In this document: piece after piece, positions 62,165-64,000 of the stretch | Layout: each line of letters begins with the position of its first letter | Position numbering within the stretch: the first letter of the stretch is position 1 | DNA from: Methylocapsa aurea | GTDB lineage: Bacteria > Pseudomonadota > Alphaproteobacteria > Rhizobiales > Beijerinckiaceae | Assembly (NCBI RefSeq): GCF_000746085.1 | Contig: NZ_KN050804.1 | Coordinates: 161,064-225,063, forward strand | Length of the DNA: 64,000 nt | Direction: 5' to 3' | The notes under the pieces: generated by a model | Database searches by the model: none | Told to the model about the DNA's origin: nothing | What the model saw: the letters and a program-made list of their open reading frames with translations, nothing else | Made by a program: the position numbers and the translations under genes

Positions 62165-62595
62165 GCGCCCCCCAAGGCGTTCATCGCGGCGACAGTGATC
62201 ATGCCCGCGGCGAGAAATATGAGAACCGCGGCCAGCGATCTTGGCGACAATTGGGCCAGGCCGCAAACGCCGTGACCGCTCGTGCAGCCGGAGCCGAGCC
62301 GCGCGCCGAAACCGACGAGGAGCCCGGCGAACGCCATTAGCCAGAGTTTGGCTTCGATATGCACGGCCGGCCATGCGCCGAACCAAAAGCGATAAAGAAG
62401 CGGACCAAGGAGAAGGCCCAGCACGAAAGCGGCGTTTCTGCGCTGGCTTCCGTCAAATTGCAGGAAAGCCCCGCCGACGATCTGACTGATCCCGGCAATG
62501 CGGCCGTCGAGGAGCAGAAACAGCGCGGCGGCGAGCCCGATCAAGGCGCCTCCCATCAGGGATTGCAGATAGGTTTGCCAGAGAATGCCGTCCAT
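62161..62595 (-). CDS. YeeE/YedE family protein, N-terminal half
   Basis: 144 residues, four membrane helices. GGALIGLAAALFLLLDGRI AGIS at the start and the signature FGARLGSGCTSGHGVCGLAQ with two conserved cysteines. This is the first half of a YeeE-type sulfur transporter. The start is ATG 62595 (MDGILWQTYLQS), chosen over 62718 for lack of hydrophobic character upstream. Translational coupling to the second half is likely. Confidence 0.87.
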   Translation of the reverse strand: MDGILWQTYLQSLMGGALIGLAAALFLLLDGRIAGISQIVGGAFLQFDGSQRRNAAFVLGLLLGPLLYRFWFGAWPAVHIEAKLWLMAFAGLLVGFGARLGSGCTSGHGVCGLAQLSPRSLAAVLIFLAAGMITVAAMNALGGA

Positions 62596-62854
62596 GGATG
62601 ATCCCACCGCGTCAATCGAAAGCCAGCGGAGCGAAAGTCCGCCTCGGATTTGAGTCTTGGATAACCGCGGCCGCCAACCGCCGCACCGCAAATTAAAGTG
62701 ACGCAAGCGCCGCGCCACGCCTCTTCAATGGCTTGAACGCGGGCGATTAGCGGGCCCTATCGGCAGGCGCGACGCCGCAAACAGCCCAAAGAAACCCACC
62801 CTCCACAACGCCTCCCTGCTGGCCTTTCGCAGGCGGCGTTCTAAAAGCCATCGC

Positions 62855-63568
62855 TCATGCGAATAATTTCGGCAGAGCTTTTTCGGGCTCTTCCTCGATC
62901 CGGCCGGACCGCAGCCGGATCGAGCGGTCGCATCTGGCGGCGAGCGCGAGATCATGCGTCACAAGGATCAGGGTCGAGCCGCGATCGCGCTTCAAGGCGA
63001 ACATAAGATCGATGATGCTTTGACCCGTCGCCTCGTCGAGGTTCCCGGTCGGCTCGTCGGCGACGAGAATGGCGGGATTGGGCGCCAGCGCCCTGGCCAG
63101 CGCGACGCGCTGCTGTTCGCCGCCCGACAATTGCGCTGGGTAATGGGCGAGCCTATCTTCAAGGCCGACCGCCTTGAGTTCGGCGGCCGCGCGATCGAAA
63201 GCGGAGGCGGCGCCCGCCAATTCAAGCGGAATTGCGACATTTTCCAGAGCGGTCATGGTCGGGATCAGATGAAACGATTGGAACACGATGCCGATCGCCG
63301 CGCCGCGAAAGCGCGCGAGCTGATCCTCGTCGAATCCATTCAGCAAGGCGCCGTCGACCTTGACCACGCCGGAGTCCGGCCGCTCGAGGCCGGCCATGAT
63401 CATCAGCAGCGTGGATTTGCCCGATCCCGAAGGCCCCACCAAGCCGACGGTTTCGCCACGGCCGATGGTCAATGACAGCCCTTTGAGAATATGAACCCGC
63501 GCAGCGCCGCGGCCGAGACTGAGATGTATGTTTTCGAGTTCAACCGCAGGTTCAATCATCCATGCCAT
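62855..63568 (-). CDS. ABC transporter ATP-binding protein of the YbbA type
   Basis: 237 residues of the MacB/LolD group. Walker A GPSGSGKSTLLMIMAGLERP, Q-loop IGIVFQSFHLIPTMTALENV, signature LSGGEQQRVALARAL and Walker B ILVADEPTGNLDEAT are intact. It should power the permease at 58531. M4 (63559) and M1 (63568) are both possible starts; M1 overlaps the divergent TesA start codon by 7 bases. Divergence from tesA is as in E. coli ybbA-tesA. There is no strong ribosome site. Confidence 0.9.
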   Translation of the reverse strand: MAWMIEPAVELENIHLSLGRGAARVHILKGLSLTIGRGETVGLVGPSGSGKSTLLMIMAGLERPDSGVVKVDGALLNGFDEDQLARFRGAAIGIVFQSFHLIPTMTALENVAIPLELAGAASAFDRAAAELKAVGLEDRLAHYPAQLSGGEQQRVALARALAPNPAILVADEPTGNLDEATGQSIIDLMFALKRDRGSTLILVTHDLALAARCDRSIRLRSGRIEEEPEKALPKLFA

Positions 63569-64000
63569 CCATCATCGACCGCATTGCCGCTTCCCGAATC
63601 AGCTTTGACAAGGCGCGCGCGCCAAAGCAACCGGACCCGGTCGGATATGGGGGGCGCCGCGCGTTTCTCCAATCGTCCGCGGCCATTCTGCTGGCCGCGA
63701 CGCTTCTTCCGGCCGCAGCCTGGGCCACGGATTCCGCGCCAATGATCAAGTTGATCGCCTTCGGCGATAGCCTTTCGGCCGGCTTCCAACTGCCGGCCGC
63801 CGCCGCCTTCCCCGCCGTTCTCGAAAAAGAATTGCGCCGCGAAGGCTATCGTGTGGCGGTCGCCAACGCCGGCGTCTCGGGCGACACTTCCTCCGGCGGG
63901 CTTGCCCGGCTGGACTGGAGCATAGCCGAAGGCGCCGACGGCCTCATCCTTGAGCTCGGCGCGAACGACATGCTGCGCGGGATCGACCCGGAAGTGACCA
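63562..64000 (+). CDS. tesA: Arylesterase/lysophospholipase TesA, Tat-exported (partial)
   Basis: Runs off the right edge; 146 residues are visible. A twin-arginine-type export signal, GGRRAFLQSSAAILLAA (residues 30-46), precedes a cut site near AAAWA. The SGNH hydrolase domain shows block I with the nucleophile S70 in IAFGDSLSAG and block III GAND near LILELGANDMLRG. It hydrolyses aryl or lysophospholipid esters in the periplasm. E. coli TesA uses a Sec signal, so Tat export would be a difference. ATG 63562. Confidence 0.88.
   Translation, partial: MPSIIDRIAASRISFDKARAPKQPDPVGYGGRRAFLQSSAAILLAATLLPAAAWATDSAPMIKLIAFGDSLSAGFQLPAAAAFPAVLEKELRREGYRVAVANAGVSGDTSSGGLARLDWSIAEGADGLILELGANDMLRGIDPEVT

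Overview
The window reads as a chromosomal segment of a GC-rich alphaproteobacterium of the order Hyphomicrobiales (Rhizobiales). The gene order mdh-sucC-sucD-sucA-sucB-lpd, the neighbours clpB / DUF4167 / prmC, the DUF2794 and DUF4260 proteins, the small membrane protein at the end of a liv operon and a dispersed palindromic repeat starting TAGAGCATTTTCGAGCGAAG all point there. A Beijerinckiaceae or Methylocystaceae relative is plausible, but no gene here fixes the genus. Most of the window is housekeeping, with small accessory patches and repeats between.

Layout. 1-0.9 kb: end of an FG-GAP/VCBS repeat protein and a frameshifted Ala/Lys-rich remnant. 0.9-7.2 kb: flavin reductase, then a complete branched-chain amino acid (or amide) ABC transporter, livH-M-G-F, a small membrane protein and the binding protein. 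7.2-14.2 kb: CcdA, a flippase, PrmA, a HAD phosphatase, an ATP12 chaperone, an HdeD-like protein and DUF4260. 14.2-20.4 kb: propionyl-CoA carboxylase pccB and pccA, separated by a divergent TonB-dependent receptor whose promoter overlaps a Zur-like operator. 20.4-29.6 kb: Hsp20, a 2-hydroxyacid dehydrogenase, an SH3 protein, FabH with a HAD hydrolase, a secreted trypsin-like protease and a ZapE/AFG1 ATPase. 29.8-40.5 kb: the TCA-cycle cluster, interrupted by a short DUF1640-like gene and by a coupled DUF4160-DUF2442 pair.

40.5-44.5 kb: an accessory patch. It has a methyltransferase, an esterase flanked by two nearly identical 138-bp direct repeats, a BrnT-like toxin remnant, an A+T-richer orphan gene and msrB. 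44.5-57 kb: gyrB, two tandem paralogues that resemble a small phage virion protein, clpB, a GCG-type secreted peptide, DUF4167, prmC and htpG. 57-64 kb: DUF2794, a Bax-inhibitor-1 protein, a YbbP-type permease, a cupin, a split YeeE/YedE pair, a YbbA-type ATPase and the start of a Tat-exported TesA esterase.

Genes that work together: LivHMGF with its binding protein (uptake); PccA with PccB (propionyl-CoA to methylmalonyl-CoA); Mdh, SucCD, SucAB and Lpd (TCA cycle); ClpB, HtpG and Hsp20 (protein quality control); and YbbA with YbbP, here split apart by the YeeE/cupin genes. I found no tRNA, rRNA, CRISPR array, integrase or transposase.
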